A stretch of DNA of 64,000 nucleotides. It comes from Duganella radicis. GTDB taxonomy: Bacteria; Pseudomonadota; Gammaproteobacteria; Burkholderiales; Burkholderiaceae_D. Both the position numbers and the translations under genes were made by a program. The DNA lies in the NCBI RefSeq assembly GCF_009720825.1, contig NZ_WNKY01000006.1:62001-126000 (forward strand), written 5' to 3'. The notes below the pieces were generated by a model, which was given only the letters and a program-made list of their open reading frames with translations, did no database searches and had not been told where the DNA came from. This document shows positions 7,810 through 15,758 of the stretch, one piece after another; the stretch's first letter is position 1, and the number at the start of each line of letters is the position of its first letter.

Positions 7810-8703
7810 ATGCCGAATGCCCGCCCACCCGCGCGCTACGATTCACCTTGGAAAGCTGCGATATCGCATGCTTTTCGCGACTTCATGGCGTTCTTCTTCC
7901 CTGAACTTCGCGCTCAGATCAACTGGGCGATACGGCCGCGCTTCCGTGACAAGGAGTATGGGCAGCCAGTGATCAGCCTGGCGCTGCTTGCCGATGACGA
8001 GCCTGGTTGGCGACCGCGCGCGTTTCATAATGATTTGCCGGGAACGATGATGGGGATCTCCTTCACGACGGCCAAGCTGCTTGACCATGCGGCTCGCGCC
8101 GTCGCGTTGCAGGCCTCGCATAACCCGTTTGCCTGGATCACATTGGTGCATTTGCGCACCCAGCAGGCTCATCACGACGTGGAGGTGTTGTACGCGTTCA
8201 AGTGGCAATTGACCAGGCAAATGTTCGAGCATCGCTGGAGCAGGAGGCGCATACTGGTGTTATTCGATGTGATTAACTGGATGATGGTTTTACCTGAGCC
8301 ATATCAGGAGCGTTATTGGCAAGCCATTGTGCAGTGGGAAGAGGAGCGCAAGATGAAATGGATTAGTCCGTTGGAGCAGTCGTTCATTGAGAAGGGCCTG
8401 CAACAAGGTCTGCAACTGGGGTTGGAGCAAGGCCGAGAACAAGGCTGGGAGCGGGGCTTGGAGCAAGGATTGGAGCAAGGATTGGAGCAAGGATTGGAGC
8501 AAGGCCGCAAAGAAGGGGCGGTGGCGTTATTGGAGCGGCTGCTTACGCGGCGCTTTGGGCCGTTGCCGCAGGCGGTTCGCCATACGCTGGCGAAGGCCGA
8601 TGTCGAATGTATCGCGGCCTGGTGCGATGCTTTGCCGGAGGCACGGTCGCTGAAACAAGTGTTTGCAGGCGCTGTGGATGGCGATGGGAATCGTGTAGCA
8701 TAA
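7810..8703 (+). CDS. Rpn/DUF4351-type family protein lacking the nuclease core
   Basis: The 297 residues match the ends of the Rpn-type family (recombination-promoting nuclease, PD-(D/E)XK): the N-terminal 'YDSPWKAAISHAFRDFMAFF', then 'PVISLALLADDEPGWRP', 'KLLDHAARAVALQASHNPFA', 'NWMMVLPEPYQERYW' and 'EERKMKWISPLEQ'. In family members about 55-60 residues separate the 'DKE' and 'RYGRPVASLAVL' segments. These carry the Asp and E-x-K/Q catalytic residues and 'MFVYNYRLFDRY'. Here 'RDKE' runs straight into 'YGQPVISLA' at about 7956, so the nuclease core seems deleted in frame. A low-complexity stretch of 'LEQG' units (about residues 197-235) follows, then a C-terminal helical domain. The start at 7810 restores the family N-terminus. 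It is probably catalytically dead. Whether it is expressed is unknown. Confidence 0.7.
   Translation: MPNARPPARYDSPWKAAISHAFRDFMAFFFPELRAQINWAIRPRFRDKEYGQPVISLALLADDEPGWRPRAFHNDLPGTMMGISFTTAKLLDHAARAVALQASHNPFAWITLVHLRTQQAHHDVEVLYAFKWQLTRQMFEHRWSRRRILVLFDVINWMMVLPEPYQERYWQAIVQWEEERKMKWISPLEQSFIEKGLQQGLQLGLEQGREQGWERGLEQGLEQGLEQGLEQGRKEGAVALLERLLTRRFGPLPQAVRHTLAKADVECIAAWCDALPEARSLKQVFAGAVDGDGNRVA
8458..8505 (+). repeat. 12-bp tandem repeat, four units, inside a coding region
   Basis: Four adjacent copies of ttggagcaagga (the last ending in c) encode repeated Leu-Glu-Gln-Gly. Degenerate copies occur upstream to about 8395. Because the unit is a multiple of three, copy-number change by slippage would alter protein length without a frameshift. 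Confidence 0.9.
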
Positions 8704-8707
8704 GCGG

Positions 8708-9631
8708 ATGTTGAAAAAAATCCGAACCAGTTTGATGGCCGCGGCGGCGGCGGGCGGCGTGGGCGGCGCGCAGGCGGCGCCAATGTCGCTGGATGATTAT
8801 CTGGCCCTGAACGGGCCGGCGCCGACGCGCCATGTCGCGTATGGCGCGGCGCCGTCGCAGTTCGCCGAGTTGTTCCTGCCGGCCGGCGCAGGGCCGTTCC
8901 CGGTGGCGGTGATCATTCACGGCGGCTGCTGGACCAAGGAATTCGGCGGCATCCGACAGATGCGCAATATGGCCGGCGATCTGGCGCGGCAGGGCATCGC
9001 GGTGTGGAATGTGGAGTATCGCCGCTACGATGAGGCGGGCGGCGGCTATCCGGGCATGTATCACGATGTGGCCAGCGCCATGGACCGCCTGCGCGCGCTG
9101 GCGGGCGAGCATGCGCTCGATCTGGCGCGCATTGTGCTGGTGGGGCATTCGGCCGGCGGCCACCTGGCGCAGTGGGCCGGCGCGCGCGCGCGGCTGCCGC
9201 GCGGCAGCCCTTTGTACGTGGCCGATCCGCTGCCGGTGCCGGTGGTGATCAGCCTGGGCGGCCTGGCCGATCTGCGCCACGAGCAGGCGCTGATCAAGAC
9301 CAGCTGCGGCCGCGACATGGCGCAGCTGGCCGGCGTGGCCAGCGCCGCGCGGCCCAATATTTTCAGCGATACCTCGCCGGCCGAGATGCTGCCGGCCGGC
9401 GTGCGCACGGTGCTGGTGCACGGCGAATACGACGACATCTCGCCGCCGCGCGTGGGCCACGACTACGCCCGGCGCGCGGCGGCGGCCGGCGACGCGGCCG
9501 AGGTGCTGGTGCTGCCCGGCGCCAGCCACTACGACGAGGTGGCCCTGGCCTCGCCCTCGTGGCCGCTGATCGCGGCGCGGATCCGCGATGCCCTCACGCC
9601 GACAGCGTCTCGCGCGCGGCCTGGCGGATAG
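8708..9631 (+). CDS. Secreted alpha/beta hydrolase (esterase/lipase or arylformamidase-like)
   Basis: This 307-residue hydrolase has an N-terminal signal region (cleavage near 'AQAAP', residue 25). The oxyanion-hole motif is 'HGGCW' (71-75), the nucleophile elbow is 'GHSAGG' with Ser148, and the likely acid and base are in 'HGEYDDISPP' and 'GASHYDEV'. HGG-W and GHSAGG together are typical of the hormone-sensitive-lipase/BD-FAE and kynurenine-formamidase-like branch, which cleaves small esters or amides. The gene starts 4 bp after the Rpn-like stop codon, and its 3' end overlaps the convergent LysR-type gene by 38 bp. Substrate and exact localisation are not clear from sequence. Confidence 0.82.
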   Translation: MLKKIRTSLMAAAAAGGVGGAQAAPMSLDDYLALNGPAPTRHVAYGAAPSQFAELFLPAGAGPFPVAVIIHGGCWTKEFGGIRQMRNMAGDLARQGIAVWNVEYRRYDEAGGGYPGMYHDVASAMDRLRALAGEHALDLARIVLVGHSAGGHLAQWAGARARLPRGSPLYVADPLPVPVVISLGGLADLRHEQALIKTSCGRDMAQLAGVASAARPNIFSDTSPAEMLPAGVRTVLVHGEYDDISPPRVGHDYARRAAAAGDAAEVLVLPGASHYDEVALASPSWPLIAARIRDALTPTASRARPGG

Positions 9632-10490
9632 CTTGTGTGGCCGGGTGGCTGATGCGCCGCTCGGTGGTGATCGCGTACACCTGCTCGCGCAGCGCGGGGA
9701 TGGTGCCCAGCAGGACCACGCCGTATTGCGCGCAGATGGTGGCGGCCAGCGCGGCCGGCGCGAAGAACAAGCCCTTGCCCGACTGGCCGAAGGCCTTGAT
9801 CATGGCGCTGTCGTCGAACTCGCCCACCACGCGCAGGCGCGGCACGTGCGCGTGCAGCCATTGCATCAGGCGCGCGCGCACCGCGAAGTCCTCGCCGGGC
9901 AGCAGCAGCGGCGCGTGCTCCAGGCAGGCCGGGAACGGCCCGCTGAAGGCCGGCGCCAGCGCGGTGGCGACAAACACGCCCAGCTCGCTCTCGCCCAGCA
10001 AGTGGTTGTAGCCGCGCACGCTCAGGTGGCCGGGCATGGCGCGGTCGGCGATGATCAGGTCGAGCCGGTGCACCGCCATGTCGGCCAGCAGCGCCGCCAG
10101 CCGGCCCTCGCGGCAGATCAGGCGGGTCGGCCGCGCCAGCGCCAGCGCCGGCGCCACCAGCCGGCAGGCCACCGCCTTGGAGACCGAATCGGAGACGCCG
10201 ACGCGGAAGGTGGCCTGGGTGGCGGCCTGGTCCTTGACGAGGTCCAGCAGGGCGTCGCCGGCGCTGAAGATGTCGTCGGCGTGGCGCAGCACGCTGGCGC
10301 CGGTCTCGGTCAGTTCCAGCCGCCGGCCCACGCGCCGGAACAGTTCCACGCCCAGGGCGCCGGCGAACTCGCTGAGCTGGCCGGAGATCGATTGCGGCGT
10401 CAGGTGCAGCTGTTCGGCCGCCCTGGCGATGCTGCCGCTGCGCGCCACCATCCAGAAGTAGCGCAGGTGCTTGTAGTTCAAGTTGGACAT
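9594..10490 (-). CDS. LysR family regulator, NhaR-like
   Basis: This 298-residue regulator has an N-terminal winged helix reading 'NYKHLRYFWMVARSGSIARAAEQLHLTPQSIS', followed by the linker helix and a periplasmic-binding-like effector domain ('FRVGVSDSVSKAVACRLVAPAL'). The 'Y-HL-YFW' start, 'LTPQ-I-GQ' recognition helix and short C-terminal domain match NhaR, the activator of sodium/proton antiporter genes in response to Na+ and alkaline pH. I place the start at 10490, where AAGGAG lies 5 bases upstream, not at the in-frame ATG 42 bases earlier. It is divergent from the TerC-family gene across 111 bp containing palindromes, so it probably regulates that gene. NhaR-like is supported by sequence; the effector is inferred. 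Confidence 0.85.
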   Translation of the reverse strand: MSNLNYKHLRYFWMVARSGSIARAAEQLHLTPQSISGQLSEFAGALGVELFRRVGRRLELTETGASVLRHADDIFSAGDALLDLVKDQAATQATFRVGVSDSVSKAVACRLVAPALALARPTRLICREGRLAALLADMAVHRLDLIIADRAMPGHLSVRGYNHLLGESELGVFVATALAPAFSGPFPACLEHAPLLLPGEDFAVRARLMQWLHAHVPRLRVVGEFDDSAMIKAFGQSGKGLFFAPAALAATICAQYGVVLLGTIPALREQVYAITTERRISHPATQAIRQAARETLSA

Positions 10491-10506
10491 GGGACTCCTT
10501 CGACAC

Positions 10507-10552
10507 ATCGATTTGTTCGATGTATCGATCAAGTATATTCGAATTGTACGAA
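10507..10552. promoter_or_regulatory. Candidate LysR-type operator region between nhaR-like and terC-like genes
   Basis: The sequence contains atcgat-N11-atcgat (10507-10529), which fits the T-N11-A rule for LysR-type boxes, and a second inverted repeat ttcg-N7-cgaa (10538-10552). A TATATT hexamer (10534-10539) lies between them. The divergent arrangement supports regulator binding here. I find no space for a full yybP-ykoY manganese riboswitch in this 111-bp gap. Confidence 0.5.
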
Positions 10553-10601
10553 GGGTGGGACGTGCTTATCATGACGCATTATCTGAAGCGGGAGGCAACT
10601 C

Positions 10602-11558
10602 ATGAATGGAATTGAAAACATCGCCACCGGCCCCATGTGGGCCGGCTTCGTGCTGTTCGTGCTGGCCATGCTGGCGCTGGACCTGTGGGTGTTCGGCGGC
10701 AACAAGGCGCACAAGGTGACGGCGCGCGAGGCGGGCGCCTGGTCGCTGGGCTGGTTCGCCCTGGCGCTGCTGTTCAACGGCGGCCTGTGGTGGTACCTGC
10801 GGGACAGCGCCGGCGCCGTGATCGCCGAGCAGAAGGCGCTGGAGTTCCTGTCCGGCTATCTGATCGAGAAAGCGCTGTCGGTCGATAACATCTTTATTTT
10901 CCTGCTGATCTTCTCGGCCTTCCAGGTGCGCCCGGAGTACCAGCGGCGCGTGCTGGTGTACGGCGTGCTGGGCGCGATCGTGATGCGCGCCATCATGATC
11001 CTGGCCGGCGCCTGGGTGGTGAGCGAGTTCAGCTGGGTGCTGTACCTGTTCGGCGCCTTCCTGCTGTACACCGGCGTGAAGATGCTGCGCGCCGTGGACC
11101 AGGAGCCGGACGTGAGGAACAACCCGGTGCTGCGCCTGGCGCGCCGCCACCTGCCGGTGGCCGAGGGCGAGCACGGCGAGAAGTTCTTCGTGTGGCGCGA
11201 CGGCAAGCGTTATGTGACGCCGCTGCTGCTGGTGCTGATCCTGATCGAGGCGACCGACCTGGTGTTCGCGGTCGATTCCATCCCGGCCATCTTCGCCATC
11301 ACCTCGGATCCGTTCATCGTGTTCACCTCGAACATGTTCGCCATCCTCGGCCTGCGCGCGCTGTATTTCCTGCTGGCCGACATCGCCGACCGCTTCCACC
11401 TGCTCAAGTACGGGCTGGCGCTGGTGCTGTGCTTCATCGGCCTGAAGATGCTGTTGCTGCCGTGGCTGCACATCCCGGTCCACATCTCGCTGTCGGTGGT
11501 GGCGCTGCTGATCGCCGGCAGCGTGGTCGCCAGCCTGTACGCCACGCGCAAGAAGTGA
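10602..11558 (+). CDS. TerC/Alx family integral membrane protein
   Basis: This 318-residue membrane protein has about nine hydrophobic segments and the family hallmarks 'LEFLSGYLIEKALSVDNIFIF' and 'EATDLVFAVDSIPAIFAIT', each carrying the paired acidic residues that likely bind metal. An 'FVWRDGKRYVTPLL' cytoplasmic loop separates the two repeats. In length and motifs it resembles the Alx branch, implicated in manganese export at alkaline pH, more than tellurite-operon TerC. It is divergent from a NhaR-like regulator and 35 bp ahead of a TerB-like gene, suggesting a cation/pH stress unit. The ion carried is not proven by sequence. GGGAGG lies 9 bases before the ATG. Confidence 0.88.
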   Translation: MNGIENIATGPMWAGFVLFVLAMLALDLWVFGGNKAHKVTAREAGAWSLGWFALALLFNGGLWWYLRDSAGAVIAEQKALEFLSGYLIEKALSVDNIFIFLLIFSAFQVRPEYQRRVLVYGVLGAIVMRAIMILAGAWVVSEFSWVLYLFGAFLLYTGVKMLRAVDQEPDVRNNPVLRLARRHLPVAEGEHGEKFFVWRDGKRYVTPLLLVLILIEATDLVFAVDSIPAIFAITSDPFIVFTSNMFAILGLRALYFLLADIADRFHLLKYGLALVLCFIGLKMLLLPWLHIPVHISLSVVALLIAGSVVASLYATRKK

Positions 11559-11593
11559 TCCATTGACTGATTGAACCGAGAGAGGAGTTTGTG

Positions 11594-11998
11594 ATGCGAA
11601 ATTATGTTCCCAATAGCGCCAGCGCGGCGGCGCGCCTGGTGGCCCTGTGCATGATCGGCGACGGCAATATGAGCCCGTCCGAGCTGCAGGCGCTGCAACG
11701 TTCGCGGCTGCTGGAGTACATCGATCTGGATGTCGACACCTTCCACGCCATCGTCGACGAGCTGTGCCAGGACATGTTGAGCACCGCCGCGCGCCATGAG
11801 CACGTGGTGCTGGACCCGGCGACCATCGACGCGCTGCTGGGCGAGATCACCGAGCCGGCGCTGCGCCGCCGCCTGCTGCAGGCGATGTGGAAGATCGCCG
11901 ACGCCGACGAGGTGCTGGCCGACGCCGAGGCCCGGCTGCTGGCGCGCGCCTGCGACGTGTGGGCGGCCGAATCGGCCTTCGTCGGCGGCGCCCGCTGA
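11594..11998 (+). CDS. TerB-like family protein
   Basis: This 134-residue, mostly alpha-helical protein contains 'AARLVALCMIGDGNMSPSELQAL' and, in the second half, 'RRLLQAMWKIADADEVLADAEARLL'. The two Asp-rich segments ('IGDGNMSPSE' and 'IADADEVLADAE') correspond to the paired metal-binding loops of the TerB fold. ATG at 11594 is preferred to GTG at 11591 because the GAGAGGAG ribosome site gives better spacing. It lies 35 bp behind the TerC-family gene and is likely co-transcribed. TerB and TerC are components of a membrane-linked metal/stress complex in the tellurite-resistance system, so this pairing is consistent, although the rest of the ter cluster is absent here. Confidence 0.75.
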   Translation: MRNYVPNSASAAARLVALCMIGDGNMSPSELQALQRSRLLEYIDLDVDTFHAIVDELCQDMLSTAARHEHVVLDPATIDALLGEITEPALRRRLLQAMWKIADADEVLADAEARLLARACDVWAAESAFVGGAR

Positions 11999-12026
11999 GG
12001 TTGGCCGGGTCCGGCCGGCGCCGGCT

Positions 12027-12371
12027 TCAGCGCGTCCTGGCCGGGTATTTGATGGCGTTGAGCGCCATTTTCTCGACCGCGGCGGCGTGCAGGTCGACGT
12101 TCATCTTGTCGGCCAGCTGCACCAGGTAGAGCAGCACGTCGGCCAGCTCGTGGCGGATGGCGGCGCGGGTGGCGTCGTCCAGCTCGTGATCGGCGCCGCT
12201 GTGCAGCCACTGGAAGTGCTCGGCCACTTCCGCCACCTCCACCGACATGGCCATGGCCAGATTCTTGGGCGTGTGGTATTGCGCCCAGTCGCGCTCGCGG
12301 GCGAATTGGCGCGTGCGTTCGCGCAGGTCGTGGAGATCTTGCTGGTCGGAGGTGGTCATTGCGCGCTTCAT
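12027..12371 (-). CDS. MazG-like nucleotide pyrophosphohydrolase (dCTPase type)
   Basis: This 114-residue all-alpha NTP pyrophosphatase has the MazG-like metal site as 'EVAEVAEHFQW' (E-x2-E) and 'HELADVLLYLVQLADKMNVDL' (E-x2-D). These are the signatures of the small RS21-C6/DCTPP1-type enzymes, which hydrolyse dNTPs or modified dCTP to the monophosphate and sanitise the nucleotide pool. Alternative starts are the ATG at 12371 and one at 12359; both are plausible and neither has a strong ribosome site. It is convergent with the TerB-like gene (28-bp gap) and divergent from the following lipoprotein gene. The preferred nucleotide cannot be told from sequence. Confidence 0.85.
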   Translation of the reverse strand: MKRAMTTSDQQDLHDLRERTRQFARERDWAQYHTPKNLAMAMSVEVAEVAEHFQWLHSGADHELDDATRAAIRHELADVLLYLVQLADKMNVDLHAAAVEKMALNAIKYPARTR

Positions 12372-12462
12372 TCCCTGTTTTCTACCGTTTGTCGCACGGC
12401 GCGGGCGCGCCGTGGCGCCGCTGGCTATAGTGGCGGCATTATAACTTCAAGGACTTGCCATC

Positions 12463-13329
12463 ATGCGCCGCACCCTCATCGCTCTTGCCGCTCTTTCCCT
12501 CCTCGCCGGTTGCGCCGTGATCGTGGTGCCGGACGGCGAGGGCGGCATGCATTACAAGTCCGCCTTCGGCGGCGACGCCGTGCAGGGCAACGGCCAGCAT
12601 CTGGTGGAGTCGCGCCAGGTCGCCACGCTGGACAGCGTCGATATCAACGGGCCGATGCAGGTGGAGATCAGGGTCGGCCAGGGCACCTCGCTGCAAGTGG
12701 AGGGCGACAGCAATATCCTGCCGCTGCTGCGCACCGACGCCAGCGGCGGCATGCTGCGCCTCTGGGTCGACGGCAATGTGCGCACCAGCCATCCGCTGCG
12801 CGTGACTTACACCACGCCGCAACTGCGCGAGGTGGCCGCCAACGGTTCCGGCCAGCTGAATATCAGCGGCCTGAACGGCGGTCCGCTCGGCCTGTCGCTG
12901 AACGGTTCACGCGCGGTGCGGCTGGCCGGCCAGGTCAGCCGCCTCGACGCGCGCCTGAACGGTTCCGGCGGCCTGAACGCGTCGGCGCTGGACAGCGGTT
13001 CGACCTCGGCCCGCCTGAGCGGCTCCGGCCGGCTGGAGCTGGGCCGCATCAACGGCGAGCAACTGGCGCTGGAGCTGCATGGCTCCGGCAGCGCCAGCGC
13101 CAGCGGCAATGTGCGCAATCTGACGGTGCGCCTGAACGGTTCGGGCAGCGCCGATCTGGCCGGGCTGACCAGTCAGGTGGCGGAGCTGAACGCCAATGGC
13201 TCGGGCGGCATTTCGGCGGCGGTCACGCAGTCGCTGGTGGCGGCCGCCAACGGTTCGGGCGGCGTCACGGTGTATGGCAATCCGGCGCAGCGCAATGTCA
13301 GCGGCAAGCGCGTCAGCATCGTGCAGTAA
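12463..13329 (+). CDS. Head-GIN-domain (DUF2807) lipoprotein
   Basis: This 288-residue protein begins with a lipoprotein signal ending in 'LLAGC' (Cys17). The rest is a repetitive right-handed beta-helix of the head GIN/DUF2807 type, with rungs recurring around 'NGSGQLNISGL', 'NGSGGLNASAL', 'SGSGRLELGRI' and 'NGSGSADLAGL'. The central Asn/Ser-Gly-Ser-Gly turn repeats roughly every 20 residues. The family is predicted to be surface-exposed or periplasmic; its molecular role is not established. A second, shorter family member lies at 15759-16382 on the other strand, beyond the GGDEF-EAL gene. Co-location with a cyclic-di-GMP enzyme could mean a role in adhesion, but that is only inference. Confidence 0.83.
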   Translation: MRRTLIALAALSLLAGCAVIVVPDGEGGMHYKSAFGGDAVQGNGQHLVESRQVATLDSVDINGPMQVEIRVGQGTSLQVEGDSNILPLLRTDASGGMLRLWVDGNVRTSHPLRVTYTTPQLREVAANGSGQLNISGLNGGPLGLSLNGSRAVRLAGQVSRLDARLNGSGGLNASALDSGSTSARLSGSGRLELGRINGEQLALELHGSGSASASGNVRNLTVRLNGSGSADLAGLTSQVAELNANGSGGISAAVTQSLVAAANGSGGVTVYGNPAQRNVSGKRVSIVQ

Positions 13330-13399
13330 GCGCGCCCCGCCTTGGCGCCGCCCGCGGCCACGGTTTTTTTGAGGTGGCGGTCGGCCAGCTTGTCGGTGC

Positions 13400-15670
13400 T
13401 TATGCTGCGGCCACGGCCGTGTTGCGGTGTAGTCGTGCGATCAGCTCCGTGAGCGGCATGGGCCGCGCGTACAGATAGCCCTGCATGCTGGCGCAGTCGT
13501 GGGCGATCAGGAAATCGGCCTGGGCCTGGGTCTCGACCCCCTCGGCCACCACCCGCAGGCCGAGGTGGCCGGCCATGGCCAGGATCGATTGCACCAGCGC
13601 CCGGCTGCTGGCGTCGTCCGGCGTGTCCAGGATGAAGCTGCGGTCGATCTTCAGCTCGTACAGCGGCATTTTCTTCAGGTAGGCCATGCTGGAATAGCCG
13701 GTGCCGAAGTCGTCGATCGAGAAGCGCAGGCCCAGCGCGGTCAGCTGGTGCATGCGGGCGATGGTGTCCTCCATCTTGTCGATCAGCAGGCCCTCGGTCA
13801 CCTCCAGCACCAGCAGCGCGGCCGGCGCGCCGCTCTGCTCCAGCGCCTGCCGCACCTGGTCGACGAAGTCGGTCTGGCGGAACTGGGTCGGGCTGACGTT
13901 GACCGACAGCGGCATGGCCAGCCCGGCGGCCTGCAATTGCAGCACCGCCGCGCAGGCCTGGCGCAGCGCCCAGGCGCCCAGTTCGACGATCAGGCCGGAT
14001 TCCTCGGCCACCGGGATGAACACGGCCGGCGGCACCATGGCGCCGTCGGCCAGTGGCCAGCGCATCAGCAGTTCGCCGCCGATGGCGCGGCCGTGGCGGT
14101 CGACCTGGGCCTGCACATGCATTTGCAGCTGACCGGCCGCCAGCGCGGCGGCCAGGTCGCGCTCCAGCGTCAGGCGCCGCTCGACCTCGGCCTGCATGGC
14201 GGCCTCGAAGAAGGCGATGCCGTTGCGGCCGTCCGACTTGGCGCGGTACATGGCGGTGTCGGCCTCGCGCAGCAGGTCGTGCGCGCTCTGGCCGGTCTTG
14301 GGCAGCATGGTGACGCCGATGCTGGCGGTGGAATTGTAAGTCTGGCCGGCGATCTCGAAATCCCGGCCGATGGCGGCGCGGATCTTTTCCGCCACCGTCA
14401 GCGCCGCGTGGGTGGCGCCGGCCAGCTCGTGCGACAGGTGGCCCAGCAGCACCACGAATTCGTCGCCGCCGATGCGGGCCACGGTGTCGGCCTTGCGCAT
14501 CAGCTTGCTCAAGCGGTCGGCCGCGTTGCACAGCAGGGCGTCGCCGATGGCGTGGCCGCGGGCGTCGTTGATGGTCTTGAAGCGGTCGAGGTCGATGAAC
14601 ATGACGGCGCTGTAGGTGCCGCCGCGCGCGGAGCTGGCCAGCAGCTTGTCGATGCGGTCCATCAGCAGGCGGCGGTTGGGCAGGCCGGTCAGCACGTCAA
14701 AGAAGGCCAGGCGGTGGATATCGTCCTGCGACTTCTTGCGCTCGGTGATGTCGCGCTCGACCGCCACCCAGTGGGTGTGCACGCCGCCCTCGTCGGCCAG
14801 CGGCACCAGCTCGGTCTCGACCCAGTACGGTTCGCCGCTCTTGGTGTAGTTCAGCAGCTCGGCGCGCACCGGCTGGCTGCGCGCCATGTGGCGCTCGATC
14901 TCCTCCACCACGGCCGGCTCGGTGTCGGGGCCGCGCAGCAGGCGCAGGTTGCGGCCCAGCACTTCCTCGCGCCGGTAGCCGGTGCGGCGCTCGAACGCCT
15001 CGTTGACGAAGATGATGTGCTGGGCGGTGGCCGGGTCGGCGGCGCCGGGGTCGACCGCGGCGATCAGCACCATGTCGTTCAGGCGCGCCACCGCGGCCGA
15101 GGTCAGGCGCAGCTCGGCGTTCAGCAGGTGCAGCTGGTCGAGCGAGCGCTCCAGGTGGCGCAGCAGCACCGCGCACGACAGCGTCAGCACGGCGGTCATG
15201 AACATGAAGTTGACGGAAATGATGGCGGCCTTGAGGAAGCCGTAGTCGGGCACGCCGGCCAGGCGCAGGTTGGCGTTGTCCTCGAAGCCCAGCACCATCA
15301 CGGCCAGCCCGGCCAGCACCAGGGTGACCAGCGCCGGGCGCAGGCCCAGCAGCAGGGCCGCCAGCACCGGCACCGCCATCAGGTAGATCTGGCTGACCGC
15401 GCCCACCTTGAGCAGCAGGGCCAGGCCGACGATGAAGGCCACGCTCAGGAAGTTGAGCACGCGGGTGGTATAGGCCAGGCTGCGCCAGCGCCAGATCAGG
15501 CCGATCCACAGCAGGGCGACGCTGTCGATGACGGCGATCGACCACATGCCCTCGCTGACGGCCAGCAGCACGCTGGGCACGGCCGTGGCCAGCCCGAGCA
15601 GGAAGACGACCAGCAACAGCCTGGCGAAGATTTGCGCGCGCCAGTGCGCTATGTCGTTTGCCACAGCCAC
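13400..15670 (-). CDS. Membrane PAS-GGDEF-EAL cyclic-di-GMP signalling protein
   Basis: This 756-residue protein has an N-terminal membrane region with about six hydrophobic segments (residues 15-190) and a PAS/PAC sensor domain with 'FVNEAFERRTGYRREEVLGRN' and 'GEPYWVETELVPLADEGG'. A diguanylate cyclase domain with intact 'ARIGGDEFVVLLG' follows, then an EAL phosphodiesterase domain. In the EAL domain the signature is ELL ('GGELLMRW'), but the catalytic Glu and other key motifs are present: 'NVSPTQF', 'EVTEGLL', 'IDDFGTGYSS', 'LKIDRSF', 'VVAEGVET'. I see no canonical RxxD inhibitory site (the equivalent is 'LMRK'). Both activities therefore look possible, with phosphodiesterase or a switchable enzyme likely. 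It lies between two head-GIN-domain genes. Confidence 0.92.
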   Translation of the reverse strand: MAVANDIAHWRAQIFARLLLVVFLLGLATAVPSVLLAVSEGMWSIAVIDSVALLWIGLIWRWRSLAYTTRVLNFLSVAFIVGLALLLKVGAVSQIYLMAVPVLAALLLGLRPALVTLVLAGLAVMVLGFEDNANLRLAGVPDYGFLKAAIISVNFMFMTAVLTLSCAVLLRHLERSLDQLHLLNAELRLTSAAVARLNDMVLIAAVDPGAADPATAQHIIFVNEAFERRTGYRREEVLGRNLRLLRGPDTEPAVVEEIERHMARSQPVRAELLNYTKSGEPYWVETELVPLADEGGVHTHWVAVERDITERKKSQDDIHRLAFFDVLTGLPNRRLLMDRIDKLLASSARGGTYSAVMFIDLDRFKTINDARGHAIGDALLCNAADRLSKLMRKADTVARIGGDEFVVLLGHLSHELAGATHAALTVAEKIRAAIGRDFEIAGQTYNSTASIGVTMLPKTGQSAHDLLREADTAMYRAKSDGRNGIAFFEAAMQAEVERRLTLERDLAAALAAGQLQMHVQAQVDRHGRAIGGELLMRWPLADGAMVPPAVFIPVAEESGLIVELGAWALRQACAAVLQLQAAGLAMPLSVNVSPTQFRQTDFVDQVRQALEQSGAPAALLVLEVTEGLLIDKMEDTIARMHQLTALGLRFSIDDFGTGYSSMAYLKKMPLYELKIDRSFILDTPDDASSRALVQSILAMAGHLGLRVVAEGVETQAQADFLIAHDCASMQGYLYARPMPLTELIARLHRNTAVAAA

Positions 15671-15758
15671 GGGACTGACCTCCAGAATGCGTTGCGGTTT
15701 TTATAAAAGTGATAGTACCCGCATTCGCATCTCGTGTCACTGGGGCAATTTTTACGGC

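Noticed and set aside
5231..7846. An 871-codon minus-strand frame opposite the TonB receptor
   Set aside because: Same shadow effect; Arg/Val/Gln-rich with no domain, while the plus strand encodes a clear receptor with signal peptide and C-terminal Phe.
8395..8515. Short tandem repeats as a possible CRISPR array
   Set aside because: The 12-bp units are contiguous without spacers, lie in frame inside a coding region, and encode Leu-Glu-Gln-Gly.
10491..10601. yybP-ykoY (manganese) riboswitch before the TerC/Alx-type gene
   Set aside because: The 111-bp gap must also hold two divergent promoters, and I could not find the expected paired helices and loop motifs of that class.
13330..13399. Terminator between the head-GIN lipoprotein and GGDEF-EAL genes
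   Set aside because: A run of T's (near 13364) follows a GC-rich stretch, but I could not draw a clean stem of at least 6 bp directly before it.
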